DNA of 11,993 nt, taken from the NCBI GenBank assembly GCA_039809365.1, contig JBDHUV010000015.1, positions 1 through 11,993 of the forward strand. Reading direction: 5' to 3'. A program made the position numbers and the translations under genes. Every line of letters begins with the position of its first letter. The stretch's first letter is position 1. The notes under the pieces were generated by a model, which saw nothing but the letters and a program-made list of their open reading frames with translations, had not been told where the DNA came from and searched no databases. Below are positions 1 through 5,741 of the stretch, one piece after another. This stretch comes from JBDHUV01 sp039809365. Lineage in GTDB: Bacteria > Patescibacteriota > Microgenomatia > Levybacterales > GWA1-39-11.

Positions 1-1
1 A

Positions 2-31
2 AAGAAAGAAAAAGTAACTTCTAAAAAATAA
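2..31 (+). CDS. Possible 3' tail of ribosomal protein S2 (rpsB), partial
   Basis: The frame starting at base 2 encodes a lysine-rich tail, KKEKVTSKK, ending in TAA at 29-31, ten bases before tsf. Ribosomal protein S2 (rpsB) commonly precedes tsf in bacteria, and lysine-rich extensions are common at its C-terminus. That context is the only support. Nine codons are too few to identify the protein, and the other two frames also end nearby. Confidence 0.3.
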   Translation, partial: KKEKVTSKK

Positions 32-35
32 GGAG
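31..35 (+). promoter_or_regulatory. Shine-Dalgarno site of tsf
   Basis: AGGAG lies five bases before the ATG at 41 and fixes the tsf start. It is notable because it is one of very few convincing Shine-Dalgarno sites in the window. It overlaps the stop codon of the preceding frame, consistent with translational coupling inside an rpsB-tsf operon. Confidence 0.75.
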
Positions 36-40
36 ACATT

Positions 41-505
41 ATGGCTGTAAATATTGATGATATTAAAAAACTACGAGCAGAGACATCTGCTTCAATTGGA
101 GATGTAAAGAAAGCTCTTGAAGAGTCAAAAGGTGATTTGAAAGCTGCACAAGAGTGGCTTCGAAAAAAAGGATTTGAAAGAGCAGAAAAAAAAGGAGATC
201 GAGTTACAGAACAAGGTCTTATTGAATCATATGTCCATGCAAATGGGAAAATTGGTGTACTCATTGAGTTGCTCTGTGAGACAGACTTTGTTGCTCGTAC
301 TGATGAATTTAAAGAACTTGCACATGAAATTGCTTTACAGGTTTCAGCAATGAATCCAAAAGATGTTGATACATTACTTAAACAAGATTATATCCGTGAT
401 GGGTCTAAAAAAATAAATGATCTTATTAAAGAAACAATTTCAAAAGTAGGAGAAAATATTACTCTCAAAAGATTTTCTCGTATTGAAATAGGTCTTACAG
501 ATTAG
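41..505 (+). CDS. tsf: Elongation factor Ts (short form)
   Basis: EF-Ts is the nucleotide exchange factor that releases GDP from EF-Tu in the cytoplasm. The N-terminal UBA-like helical domain (about residues 1-50) starts with the typical IKKLRAET segment and includes GDVKKALEE. The core follows, with the family signature CETDFVART at about residues 79-87, which contacts EF-Tu. The protein has 154 residues, against 283 in E. coli and about 196 in Thermus, so the second half of the core and the C-terminal module are missing. The stop codon is clean and there is no coding remnant after it, so this looks like a natural short form rather than a broken gene. The start is set by AGGAG at 31-35. Confidence 0.95.
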   Translation: MAVNIDDIKKLRAETSASIGDVKKALEESKGDLKAAQEWLRKKGFERAEKKGDRVTEQGLIESYVHANGKIGVLIELLCETDFVARTDEFKELAHEIALQVSAMNPKDVDTLLKQDYIRDGSKKINDLIKETISKVGENITLKRFSRIEIGLTD

Positions 506-555
506 TCTAGTTACCTTATCTCCGTAGTTAATCTCCTTTAAAAATGATAACTAGA
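506..555. repeat. Inverted repeat between tsf and rseP
   Basis: TCTAGTTA (506-513) and TAACTAGA (548-555) form a perfect 8-bp inverted repeat with a 34-base spacer. A second, mutually exclusive pairing is TAATCTC (529-535) with GAGATTA (554-560). The right arm overlaps the weak -35 of rseP. No T-run follows, so it is not a clear intrinsic terminator for tsf. An operator or a processing hairpin is possible but unproven. Confidence 0.4.
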
Positions 556-580
556 GATTACTTCCCCTATACGTTATAAT
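552..580 (+). promoter_or_regulatory. Promoter of rseP, predicted leaderless
   Basis: A perfect -10 box TATAAT (575-580) is preceded at 17 bp by TAGAGA (552-557, four of six matches to TTGACA). Only seven bases separate the -10 from the rseP ATG at 588. Transcription should therefore start on or within a base or two of the start codon, and there is no Shine-Dalgarno site in between. Confidence 0.6.
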
Positions 581-587
581 ATGCTTT

Positions 588-1772
588 ATGCTCGTAACTG
601 CAATTGTTTTTCTTTTGCTTCTTTCAGTTCTTGTTCTTGTACACGAACTTGGTCATTTTCTTGTTGCTAAAAAATTTGGAATTAAAGTTGAAGAATTTGG
701 ATGGGGATTTCCTCCTAAACTGTGGGGTAAGAAGTTTGGTGAAACAGAGTACACCATTAATTTATTACCTATAGGGGGCTTTGTAAAACTATATGGAGAG
801 GATGAGGCAGGTGGAGGAAGAATATCTGCTGGGAAGTCTCCAGTAAGAAAAGTTAAATCAGGATTGGAACGTGCATTCTTTACAAAACCAGCGTGGCAGC
901 GAGCTCTTGTAGTACTTGCTGGGGTGATCATGAACATCTTCCTTGCGTTTGCAATTTTCTACGTATATTTCTTTATTTCAGGTTTTAAAACCACTCTTCC
1001 CTTATTAACAAATCATACATTTACAAATGCAAATCAAGTTAATTTTAACACGGAAAACCCAGACTCTGTTATAAGCTATGTTATGCCTGGATCTCCAGCA
1101 GAAAGCTTAGAAATGAGCTTGCCTGCAGAGATACTGGAGATAAATGGGCATATGGCTGGATCACGTGAAGACGTTATAAAAACAGTTAATAATAATAAAG
1201 GGAAAGAGATGGTTATTACCTGGAAAGAGATATTAACAAACCAAACAAAAACAGGTACAGTAACTCCTCGTGCGAACCCTCCTAAAAATGAAGGAGCACT
1301 TGGCGTAGCATTCTTGCCTGTTACTGTTGTTTCCTATGATACATTCGGACAGAAATTAACTTCAGGCATAACCTATTCATATGACCTTTTTGCATATACA
1401 GTCAGTGTTATGAAATCTCTTGTGTCTGTTTCTGTTGAGCAAGGAACTCCTGCACCAGTAGGAGAAGCAGTCTCAGGACCAGTAGGAATATTCAATGCAG
1501 TTGGAGATATATTACAGTTTCCAAATATCCAAGAAAGAATACTCAATCTTTTGATGCTTGCTGGAGCAATGTCAATTTCTCTTGCTTTCTTTAATGTTCT
1601 TCCAATACCGGCACTTGATGGAGGTAGACTTTTCTTTATTGTCATAGAGATGGTTACTGGGAAAAAAGTAAATGCACGGTTTGAATCTCTTGCACATGCA
1701 ATTGGCTTTGCTTTTTTAATGGGTTTAATAATCCTCATTATATTTTCTGATATATTTAAAACATTAAGATAA
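588..1772 (+). CDS. rseP: RseP-type site-2 membrane metalloprotease
   Basis: A site-2 zinc protease that cleaves substrates within the membrane; in model bacteria it releases anti-sigma factors or clears signal-peptide remnants. The zinc motif HELGH is at residues 19-23 in the first membrane helix. The third zinc ligand lies in NVLPIPALDGG, with Asp344. Other membrane segments are at about 103-131, 318-340 and 371-388. One PDZ-like region spans about 160-230, whereas E. coli RseP has two, so this resembles the single-PDZ form. The conserved SGPVGIF motif is at 296-302. Length is 394 aa. There is no Shine-Dalgarno site; the ATG at 588 sits seven bases after a TATAAT. The frr start follows its stop after two bases, implying co-transcription. 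The actual substrate is unknown. Confidence 0.93.
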   Translation: MLVTAIVFLLLLSVLVLVHELGHFLVAKKFGIKVEEFGWGFPPKLWGKKFGETEYTINLLPIGGFVKLYGEDEAGGGRISAGKSPVRKVKSGLERAFFTKPAWQRALVVLAGVIMNIFLAFAIFYVYFFISGFKTTLPLLTNHTFTNANQVNFNTENPDSVISYVMPGSPAESLEMSLPAEILEINGHMAGSREDVIKTVNNNKGKEMVITWKEILTNQTKTGTVTPRANPPKNEGALGVAFLPVTVVSYDTFGQKLTSGITYSYDLFAYTVSVMKSLVSVSVEQGTPAPVGEAVSGPVGIFNAVGDILQFPNIQERILNLLMLAGAMSISLAFFNVLPIPALDGGRLFFIVIEMVTGKKVNARFESLAHAIGFAFLMGLIILIIFSDIFKTLR

Positions 1773-1774
1773 GT

Positions 1775-2326
1775 ATGGATAGCCTTATTTCAAATACAAA
1801 ACAAAAAATGCAAAAAGCGCTTGAAGTTCTCCAGCAAGATTTCAATACTGTTCGTAGTGGGAAAGCAAACCCAACTATGGTAGAGAATATATCTGTTGAA
1901 GCATATGAAGGGACATATTTAAGAATAATGGAGCTTGCGACTGTATCTGCACAGGATGCACACACATTAATAGTTAATCCGTATGATAAATCTGTGATGG
2001 GCAAAATCCAAAGAGGCATTGAAGATGCAGAAATAGGGCTTAGTCCCGCAGCAGCTGGGGAAGTGATTAGAATAGTCTTACCCCCTCTTACCGAAGAAAG
2101 AAGAAAAGAGTTTGTAAAGCTTATTAGTCAGAAAGCTGAAGCAGGAAAGGTGATGATCAGACAAATAAGACATGAGTCTATGGAAGAAATTAAAAAGCAA
2201 GCAGATACAAGCTCTGAAGATGAAGTTACACGCCTTGAGAAAGAAGTACAAAAGCTAACAGATGAGTTTATTAATAATATTGAGGAGATAAAATCAGAAA
2301 AAGAAAAAGAGTTAATGCAGATTTAA
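1775..2326 (+). CDS. frr: Ribosome recycling factor
   Basis: RRF works with EF-G to split the post-termination ribosome. The 183-aa length matches the family (185 in E. coli). The N-terminal helix is followed by the signature VRSGKANP (about residues 26-33), a variant of the usual RTGRA(S/N)P. The small beta domain covers about 34-105 and includes IVLPPLTEERRKEFVK. The long helical hairpin resumes with VMIRQIRHESMEEIKK and ends in a charged C-terminal helix. The gene starts two bases after the rseP stop with no Shine-Dalgarno site, so initiation probably depends on coupling to rseP translation. No clear terminator is seen between it and recR. Confidence 0.96.
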   Translation: MDSLISNTKQKMQKALEVLQQDFNTVRSGKANPTMVENISVEAYEGTYLRIMELATVSAQDAHTLIVNPYDKSVMGKIQRGIEDAEIGLSPAAAGEVIRIVLPPLTEERRKEFVKLISQKAEAGKVMIRQIRHESMEEIKKQADTSSEDEVTRLEKEVQKLTDEFINNIEEIKSEKEKELMQI

Positions 2327-2396
2327 TCACGTTTTTACGTATGTCTGATACCCATTTTTTCCAAGTAAGTAAGGTCTTTATTTAAATAAATTTTTA

Positions 2397-2402
2397 TATA
2401 TT
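2397..2402 (+). promoter_or_regulatory. Candidate -10 box of recR, predicted leaderless
   Basis: TATATT ends seven bases before the recR ATG at 2410, the same spacing as at the other predicted leaderless genes here. No recognisable -35 is found at 16-18 bp upstream, and the region is very AT-rich, so this is the weakest member of the set. Confidence 0.35.
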
Positions 2403-2409
2403 TCGTACT

Positions 2410-3018
2410 ATGCGTATTCCCAAAGCTATACAACGAGTTATTGATAATTTTGAGCAACTTCCAGGAATTGGCCCCAAAAGCGCTCAAAGGCTTACGTTTC
2501 ATTTACTCAGATTTCCACAAGAATATCTTGATGAATTTGCAACAAATCTTTCTGAATTAAAAAAATCTACCGTCATATGTACTATTTGTTTTAATATCGG
2601 GGAAACAGATGTTTGTGCAATTTGCTCTGACATACAGAGGGAAAACCAGATTATTTGTGTCGTAGAAGATGTGCTTGATGTCATTGCAATGGAGAGAAGT
2701 GGAAGATTTAAAGGAAAATATCATGTGTTACACGGGATTATTGATCCATTAAACGCAATAGGACCTGATGATATTTATATCCCGCAACTTCTAAAAAGGA
2801 TAAAAGACAATAGTGAGAGAATACAAGAGATTATAATTGCTACAAATCCAACGATGGAAGGAGAAGCTACTGCAATGTACATTGTAAAACAGGTAAAAAA
2901 TATAAGTGAGAAAATAAAAATCTCAAGAATAGGTTCTGGCCTTCCAATCGGGGCAGATATTGAGTATGCAGATGAGATTACTTTACAACGAGCAATGGAG
3001 AGCAGAAGAGAGTACTAA
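2410..3018 (+). CDS. recR: Recombination mediator protein RecR
   Basis: RecR acts with RecO (and RecF) to load RecA on SSB-coated single-stranded gaps. The protein has 202 aa, close to the usual 200. The helix-hairpin-helix segment LPGIGPKSAQRLTFHLL lies at about residues 17-33. A four-cysteine zinc finger is formed by C57, C60, C69 and C72. The Toprim domain starts at VVEDVLD with Glu86, followed by GIIDPLNAIGP (about 109-119). The conserved ATNPTMEGEATAMY and SRIGSGLPIGADIEYADE segments complete the family signature. No Shine-Dalgarno site is visible. The stop overlaps the stop of the opposing phosphoesterase gene by four bases. Confidence 0.96.
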   Translation: MRIPKAIQRVIDNFEQLPGIGPKSAQRLTFHLLRFPQEYLDEFATNLSELKKSTVICTICFNIGETDVCAICSDIQRENQIICVVEDVLDVIAMERSGRFKGKYHVLHGIIDPLNAIGPDDIYIPQLLKRIKDNSERIQEIIIATNPTMEGEATAMYIVKQVKNISEKIKISRIGSGLPIGADIEYADEITLQRAMESRREY

Positions 3019-3743
3019 ATCTCAATCACTACATACGACTTTTTTTTCATTACTTTTTGGATAACTGGTAATGCCACATTATATACAGGAGTCCCTTTTG
3101 GAGTTTGCCCTTTGTATGTACCCATATGTGCGTGTCCATGGAAAACAACTGTTGTGTCAAAGTTTTCAATAGGTTCAAGAAGGCGAGATGATCCAAGAAA
3201 TGGCCAAATTTCTTCTGGTTCTCCAACTATGGTCTGGCGAATAGGAGCGTAGTGGAGGAGGACTACTTTTTTTTCTGCTTCAATTTGAGAAAGAGCTCTT
3301 TCTAATTTTAACTGTTCATTTACTCCTTCCTGGACAAATTGTTTAATTGGAGGTTCTCCAAAAGAGTTAAGCATATATTTATCAAATCCTCCTGCAAATC
3401 CTATTGTTCCTGCAAACCCTATATCGTGCAAAACAGTAAACTCCCCATCTAAAATAGTTACATTTTCGTTTATGAGTGCTTCTCGGATTTCAGATTGTTT
3501 CCCTTGGTCATAATCATGATTTCCGAGTACTGCAACAACGGGAATACGACAACTCGTTAGTTCATTCGATAAAATTTTTGCTTCTTCAACATCTCCACTG
3601 TAGGTTAAGTCTCCACAGATTACTAATATATCAGCATTTTCAGAGATTTCTATGAAAATATCTTTATATGTATTTTGTGAGTTTAACCCAACATGTATAT
3701 CTGCAAGTGCTGCAATACGTATTTTGTCTTTCGTGTCGTTCAT
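3015..3743 (-). CDS. Calcineurin-like metallophosphoesterase
   Basis: A two-metal phosphoesterase with the complete motif set: DIH at residues 15-17, GDLTYSGD at 44-51, GNHDYD at 74-79, His164 in LLHYAP, and HGHAH at 202-206. These residues bind the binuclear metal centre and catalyse phosphoester cleavage. It has 242 aa and no signal peptide or membrane segment, so it should be cytoplasmic. The substrate (nucleotide, nucleic acid or protein phosphate) cannot be read from sequence. It lies 21 bases downstream of the nucleotidyltransferase gene on the same strand, so the two are probably co-transcribed. There is no clear Shine-Dalgarno site before its ATG. Confidence 0.88.
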   Translation of the reverse strand: MNDTKDKIRIAALADIHVGLNSQNTYKDIFIEISENADILVICGDLTYSGDVEEAKILSNELTSCRIPVVAVLGNHDYDQGKQSEIREALINENVTILDGEFTVLHDIGFAGTIGFAGGFDKYMLNSFGEPPIKQFVQEGVNEQLKLERALSQIEAEKKVVLLHYAPIRQTIVGEPEEIWPFLGSSRLLEPIENFDTTVVFHGHAHMGTYKGQTPKGTPVYNVALPVIQKVMKKKSYVVIEI

Positions 3744-3764
3744 AGTGTTAATAACATCAAATTA

Positions 3765-4514
3765 TTATTTAAGTTCTGTTATAGGGGTAAATCCCCAATT
3801 TGCCACCCCCACTTGGTAATCACTGGAGAGAAGTAGGCCTCTGGTAATCCTATTTTTTGTAGGAGGAGTTTTAATGCGTTCATTTAATTTATCTACAAGA
3901 TGACTTATTACCCATTTTGGAATTACTTTTCTTTCAGAAGGATAGATGAAAAGAAAAAGTACGAGAGTAGATAACAATAACTCCCAATGTGGTTGCATAC
4001 GCCTCATTAATAACCTCCAATTTACATTCGTTCCTTGTTTGAGAATAAGGTGTACTACATCTCCACTATCATCTCTATGTCTATTTCTCACATAACATTT
4101 AGATCGGATAAGCTCCTCTACAGGTTCTATCTTTACTTTATGTCCAAGTATAGTCCCCTCAGTTGCACGATCTAACCATTTTCTTCGTACTTTATATAAT
4201 CCATTGCGTTCTGCAAAAATTAAATCTGTGTAAAAACCATCTGTATCTGTTACTTTTGCAAGCCAGTTTAACTCAATTTCTGCAAGTTCTGTTTTATATC
4301 CTGCTTCAGATAGTGCTTGGAGGATAGAAGGATGGTCTTCATAGGGTATTTTTATATCAATATCCCCTGTATCACGCTGGATACCTGTGTACTCCATAAA
4401 AGCAAAGCTCCCACCAACCATAAATGGTAGCTTTTTCTTTATTAAGGTATTCAGTAGTTTGTCATAGAAAGTTTCAGCTTGTTCTTTTTTCTTTCCTGTA
4501 AGCGGTGTTGACAT
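3765..4514 (-). CDS. Nucleotidyltransferase-fold protein, substrate unknown
   Basis: The N-terminal half has the polymerase-beta nucleotidyltransferase pattern. There is a GGS-type helix start (VGGSFAFMEYTG, about residues 33-44), the metal-binding pair D51 and D53 in TGDIDIKI, and a likely third acid, D97, in FYTDLIFAE. This resembles the AbiEii/MNT-like or DUF6036-type proteins rather than a housekeeping enzyme. A helical region containing the hydrophobic stretch LLSTLVLFLFIY (about 180-192) follows, then a basic C-terminus. The total is 249 aa. It could transfer a nucleotide to an RNA, protein or small molecule, or act as a toxin-like enzyme; no cognate antitoxin gene is evident. It precedes the phosphoesterase gene by 21 bases. 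A weak TAGACT box lies eight bases before the ATG. Confidence 0.72.
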   Translation of the reverse strand: MSTPLTGKKKEQAETFYDKLLNTLIKKKLPFMVGGSFAFMEYTGIQRDTGDIDIKIPYEDHPSILQALSEAGYKTELAEIELNWLAKVTDTDGFYTDLIFAERNGLYKVRRKWLDRATEGTILGHKVKIEPVEELIRSKCYVRNRHRDDSGDVVHLILKQGTNVNWRLLMRRMQPHWELLLSTLVLFLFIYPSERKVIPKWVISHLVDKLNERIKTPPTKNRITRGLLLSSDYQVGVANWGFTPITELK

Positions 4515-4617
4515 AATATGAAAGTCTACTCATACCTAGTAAGAGAGGAGGGGTAGATTGCGTAAGAATAGGGTAAGTTACAAGATATACGTTAAGAATT
4601 TAAGATTGTAAAAATAT

Positions 4618-4656
4618 AAAAAAAGGGCGGGCCTGACGCCGTTGTCAAAGCCCGCC
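4618..4656 (-). terminator. Intrinsic terminator of the 116-aa gene
   Basis: On the minus strand GGCGGGC (4656-4650) pairs perfectly with GCCCGCC (4632-4626) around a 17-base loop. One C and then seven T residues (4624-4618) follow. It starts four bases after the stop of the 4661-5011 gene and is also placed to insulate the nucleotidyltransferase-phosphoesterase unit downstream. Confidence 0.85.
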
Positions 4657-4660
4657 AACG

Positions 4661-5011
4661 TTAGGAGTTAGGATATGGCTGGTGGATATGTTCCCTGCAT
4701 TTCCGGTCCCAGATACCCTGGGCTAACTCTCTGGCCCTTTCCAAAGAGAAAGGACCGCCGACTTCTTCGCATCCATCCACCAGGAAGGAAACTAATGCCT
4801 TATAGGCTGCATTCCTCTCCTCTAATGAGACCTGTCCTCCAGTCTCGTCCTGGAAGAGATGCTCTATATTAGAGATATCTCCCGTCAGGAAGTATTCCCA
4901 ATAGTGTCTCTCTTGTTCCGACGGAGGAGGGCCTTTTGTTTCTTGACCTGATGAATTGGAGGCAGCCCATACCGCCTCCTGCATTGCCTCAAGCGCATGA
5001 GAATCAACCAC
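4661..5011 (-). CDS. Unrecognised 116-aa GC-rich protein
   Basis: I do not recognise the family. The protein is soluble, rather acidic, and has five Trp or Cys-type landmark residues including CEEVGGPFSLERARELAQ (about residues 80-97). There is no signal peptide or membrane segment. It seems real because every expression signal fits: TTGACT-17 bp-TACAAT promoter, a roughly 40-nt leader, GGAGGG seven bases before a GTG start, and a strong terminator directly after the TAA. Base composition is about 52% G+C over 4681-4860, clearly above its AT-rich neighbours, and codon choice includes GGC/CCC-type codons rare elsewhere here. Together with the conventional Shine-Dalgarno site, this suggests horizontal acquisition or unusually high expression. 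Confidence 0.72.
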   Translation of the reverse strand: MVDSHALEAMQEAVWAASNSSGQETKGPPPSEQERHYWEYFLTGDISNIEHLFQDETGGQVSLEERNAAYKALVSFLVDGCEEVGGPFSLERARELAQGIWDRKCREHIHQPYPNS

Positions 5012-5018
5012 AGATTTA

Positions 5019-5024
5019 CCCTCC
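5019..5024 (-). promoter_or_regulatory. Shine-Dalgarno site that sets a GTG start
   Basis: GGAGGG on the minus strand lies seven bases before the GTG at 5011-5009. It is the strongest ribosome binding site upstream of a real protein gene in this window and supports GTG rather than any internal ATG as the start. Confidence 0.75.
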
Positions 5025-5061
5025 GATCAAATATCGACAGATACACACCGTATCTTTTGAG

Positions 5062-5090
5062 ATTGTATCAATGAAAAATCCCATAGTCAA
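5062..5090 (-). promoter_or_regulatory. Sigma70-type promoter of the 116-aa gene
   Basis: On the minus strand TTGACT (5090-5085) and TACAAT (5067-5062) are separated by exactly 17 bp, each five of six to consensus. The predicted start site near 5055 gives a leader of about 43 nt that carries the GGAGGG site. Confidence 0.75.
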
Positions 5091-5155
5091 GATGACTTTA
5101 ATTAGTTTGAGATAAAAAATTATATATATGAAATTAAAAAACAGGAGAATTAAAA

Positions 5156-5185
5156 ATGTTGCATAGGATACGAATGCTACAGTAA
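5156..5185 (+). CDS. Possible nine-codon ORF with Shine-Dalgarno site
   Basis: ATG at 5156 opens nine codons (MLHRIRMLQ) ending in TAA. AGGAG at 5143-5147 is eight bases upstream, which is good spacing in a genome that seldom uses such sites. Its codons overlap the left arm of the 14-bp inverted repeat (5162-5175). No promoter with acceptable spacing was found on this strand. It may be chance, or a leader peptide for whatever RNA starts here. Confidence 0.2.
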   Translation: MLHRIRMLQ

Positions 5186-5298
5186 GACATACTTGTCCAA
5201 AAACAAAGAAGAGCGCTATTGCTCAGATTGGTTTTTTCTTATGTATGTCATATCTGATGTGAATTTAAAAAGTGTGAGATTATTTATCTCCCTAACCT

Positions 5299-5317
5299 TG
5301 AGAGACACTCTCTCAAA
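5299..5317. repeat. Perfect 8-bp hairpin with 3-base loop
   Basis: TTGAGAGA and TCTCTCAA flank the loop CAC. On the plus strand an A-run follows. On the minus strand five T residues (5322-5318) precede rather than follow the hairpin. It therefore does not act as a simple terminator in either direction, although the T-run does follow the larger hairpin at 5331-5362 in the minus direction. Confidence 0.6.
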
Positions 5318-5330
5318 AACCACTCCCAGA

Positions 5331-5362
5331 CTCGGAGCTTGTGTGGGGTTACAAGCTCCGAG
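5331..5362. repeat. Perfect 12-bp hairpin downstream of the tRNA-like gene
   Basis: CTCGGAGCTTGT (5331-5342) and ACAAGCTCCGAG (5351-5362) are exact reverse complements around the eight-base loop GTGGGGTT. Outside an internal loop, CTCCC near 5323-5327 can pair with GGGAG near 5370-5374, lengthening the structure. It lies about 32 bases beyond the CCA end of the minus-strand tRNA-like gene. A TTTTT tract follows about nine bases after the stem on that strand. It may be a weak terminator or processing hairpin, or a dispersed palindromic repeat. Confidence 0.6.
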
Positions 5363-5393
5363 CTGTAAAGGGAGGGGGTGTGAGGGTGGAAAA

Positions 5394-5471
5394 TGGTGTA
5401 TGTGAAGGGCCTCGAACCCTTTCCTTCTCAGCCACGTTGCTGAGTCGCTCTGCCTGTTGAGCTACACATAC
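5394..5471 (-). tRNA. tRNA-like gene with abnormal anticodon arm
   Basis: Read on the minus strand, this is a nearly complete tRNA. The acceptor stem GTATGTG (5471-5465) pairs with CACATAC (5404-5398), then discriminator A and encoded CCA (5396-5394). TA precedes a D-arm of GCTC/GAGC with loop AACAGGCA. The T-arm is AAGGG/CCCTT with loop TTCGAGG. The anticodon arm is wrong: CTCAGC (5444-5439) and GCTGAG (5432-5427) enclose AACGTG, giving a 6-bp stem with a 6-base loop, or 5 bp with 8 bases, and two extra bases overall. No U sits at position 33 before a readable triplet, so no amino acid is assigned. It could be a decayed tRNA or a non-decoding tRNA-like RNA. Confidence 0.72.
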
Positions 5472-5480
5472 ATATCCCAT

Positions 5481-5535
5481 CTTATGCCGAAATACAGAGG
5501 AACTATATAATAATTACCCTGCATATCGGCATAAG
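5481..5535. repeat. Perfect 10-bp inverted repeat upstream of the tRNA-like gene
   Basis: CTTATGCCGA (5481-5490) and TCGGCATAAG (5526-5535) match exactly across a 35-base AT-rich spacer. It starts ten bases upstream of the 5' end of the tRNA-like gene on the minus strand. The spacer contains several TATTAT/TATAGT-like boxes where a tRNA promoter would be expected, but no matching -35 is clear. An operator or a precursor-RNA stem are both possible. Confidence 0.55.
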
Positions 5536-5614
5536 TTCTTTTTAGATTCATTCACGATGAAAAATATCATCGCTAATTCGTATCCTATGTCAAAGAACTA
5601 TTAAACTACCCAGA

Positions 5615-5638
5615 TAGACGTACGCAACTGTACGTTTA
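5615..5638. repeat. Small hairpin in the 5590-5705 intergenic stretch
   Basis: ACGTAC (5618-5623) and GTACGT (5630-5635) pair around GCAACT; three further outer pairs include one G.T. No T-run follows and nothing else is recognisable between 5590 and 5705. Confidence 0.35.
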
Positions 5639-5705
5639 CGGGAATAGCATATTATAATCTGTGCCTGTAACATAGTCAAGAGTAGAACAAATTACATAAA
5701 TAGTA

Positions 5706-5734
5706 TTAAAAATTGGAGAGTAATACTGTATACT
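5706..5734 (+). promoter_or_regulatory. Promoter of the DUF4342 gene, predicted leaderless
   Basis: TTAAAA (5706-5711, four of six matches) and TATACT (5729-5734) are 17 bp apart. The -10 ends seven bases before the ATG at 5742. The only purine-rich candidate site, GGAGAG at 5715-5720, is 21 bases from the ATG, too far to act as a Shine-Dalgarno site. Confidence 0.55.
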
Positions 5735-5741
5735 TACATGT

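Larger units (their letters stand above)
5162..5589. repeat. 14-bp inverted repeat flanking the tRNA-like gene
   Basis: CATAGGATACGAAT at 5162-5175 recurs as its exact reverse complement at 5576-5589, enclosing about 400 bases that contain two perfect hairpins and the tRNA-like gene. A perfect chance match of this length within such a short region is unlikely. No target-site duplication is seen outside the arms and no transposase is nearby. On the minus strand the right arm overlaps a TTGACA (5593-5588). It could be the ends of a small non-autonomous element, a regulator site, or a long-range RNA stem. Confidence 0.6.

Noticed and set aside
5369..5386. G-quadruplex in the G-rich stretch
   Set aside because: There are only three runs of three or more G, so a stable three-layer quadruplex is unlikely; pairing with the upstream C-rich segment explains it better.
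5193..5405. 70-codon plus-strand frame beginning with TTG
   Set aside because: It needs a TTG start without a ribosome site and runs through two perfect hairpins into the tRNA-like gene on the other strand; the translation resembles no protein.
5162..5589. Insertion sequence
   Set aside because: Inverted ends exist, but there is no transposase frame inside and no target-site duplication outside, so it is reported only as an inverted repeat.
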